In this document: one piece after another, positions 20,509 through 20,685 of the stretch
How the letters are laid out: each line of letters starts with the position of its first letter
Numbering within the stretch: position 1 is the first letter of the stretch
Virus record (IMG/VR): IMGVR_UViG_3300042879_001533
Location: 1-20,685 of that record
DNA: 20,685 nucleotides
Direction: 5' to 3' (one strand)
Origin: a virus
Translations under genes and position numbers: made by a program
Notes under the pieces: generated by a model
Databases searched by the model: none
The model's input: only the letters and a program-made list of their open reading frames with translations
What the model was told of the DNA's origin: nothing

Positions 20509-20685
20509 TGGACCTATTTCTAGGCGCGTGCTTTGGCGGTGGCGTGGTTGCGTTGCTAATCGAATTGATGAGCAAGAGGCCGCAGAAAAGCGAGGCCGAT
20601 GAGCTGCGCGACATGTTGCAAGATGCCGCGGTGGAGTACTGCGAGGAAAAGCGCGGTAACAGCATGGAGTCGTTCCAGCGTGCGA
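20505..20685 (+). CDS. membrane-anchored small protein, cut by right edge
   Basis: The frame opens at ATG 20505 (or the adjoining ATG 20508), overlapping the previous stop, and is open to the window end: 60 codons are visible. Residues ~3-21 are hydrophobic (L-F-L-G-A-C-F-G-G-G-V-V-A-L-L-I), followed by a charged helix (S-E-A-D-E-L-R-D-M-L-Q). It looks like a single N-terminal membrane anchor with a cytoplasmic helix. GGAGGG lies upstream. Confidence 0.65.
   Translation, partial: MMDLFLGACFGGGVVALLIELMSKRPQKSEADELRDMLQDAAVEYCEEKRGNSMESFQRA

Noticed and set aside
1-20685. Integrase, attachment site or CRISPR array
   Set aside because: No recombinase motif, no tRNA-end repeat and no regularly spaced repeats were found, so temperate lifestyle cannot be judged from this window.

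Overview
The window is one stretch of the genome of a tailed double-stranded DNA bacteriophage (or a prophage). Every gene I can support lies on the + strand. The order portal, head protease, capsid, connector, head closure, neck, tail terminator, tail tube, frameshifted tail chaperone, tape measure, tail tip and fibres, lysis is that of a lambda/HK97-like siphovirus with a long non-contractile tail. No tail sheath gene is seen. The host cannot be fixed from the sequence. A GH108-type endolysin, sigma70-like promoters and a phiE125 gp8-type connector fit a Gram-negative, probably proteobacterial host, but this is inference. No integrase, transposase, tRNA, CRISPR array or reverse transcriptase was seen.

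Layout. Bases 1-5523 hold the head module: portal C-terminus (cut by the left edge), S49-family head protease, a structured 221-nt leader, HK97-fold major capsid protein, three probable capsid accessory proteins (one with a concanavalin-like fold) and the head-tail connector. Bases 5534-7302 hold the neck: a small unknown protein, a head closure protein with an unusual inserted domain, an HK97 gp10-like protein and the tail terminator. Bases 7314-10069 hold the tail tube protein, a tail assembly chaperone pair joined by a -1 frameshift on A AAA AAC, and a 563-aa tape measure protein. Bases 10076-15912 hold tail tip and host-contact proteins, including an NHL-like beta-propeller gene whose core is only about 31% GC, an Fn3-like protein, a 708-aa fibre/tip protein and a small fibre end protein.

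Bases 15913-17242 hold the lysis module, which has its own extended -10 promoter, two membrane proteins (one holin-like) and the endolysin. Bases 17262-18727 carry an accessory set: HEXXH metallopeptidase, calcineurin-like phosphoesterase, small HTH protein and a 36-aa membrane microprotein. Bases 18728-18975 are non-coding and hold a possible short RNA, a clear intrinsic terminator, paired 7-bp direct repeats and a near-consensus promoter (TTGACA-17-TATAGT). That promoter starts a new operon of very small unknown genes running off the right edge, several with near-identical AGGGAGACAC translation leaders.

Most neighbouring genes overlap by 1-8 bases (TAATG, ATGA, TGATG), so translation is probably coupled. 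The least explained elements are the capsid leader, the head-closure insert that reappears in the fibre protein, the AT-rich propeller gene, the 18.7-18.9 kb regulatory block and the small-gene operon.
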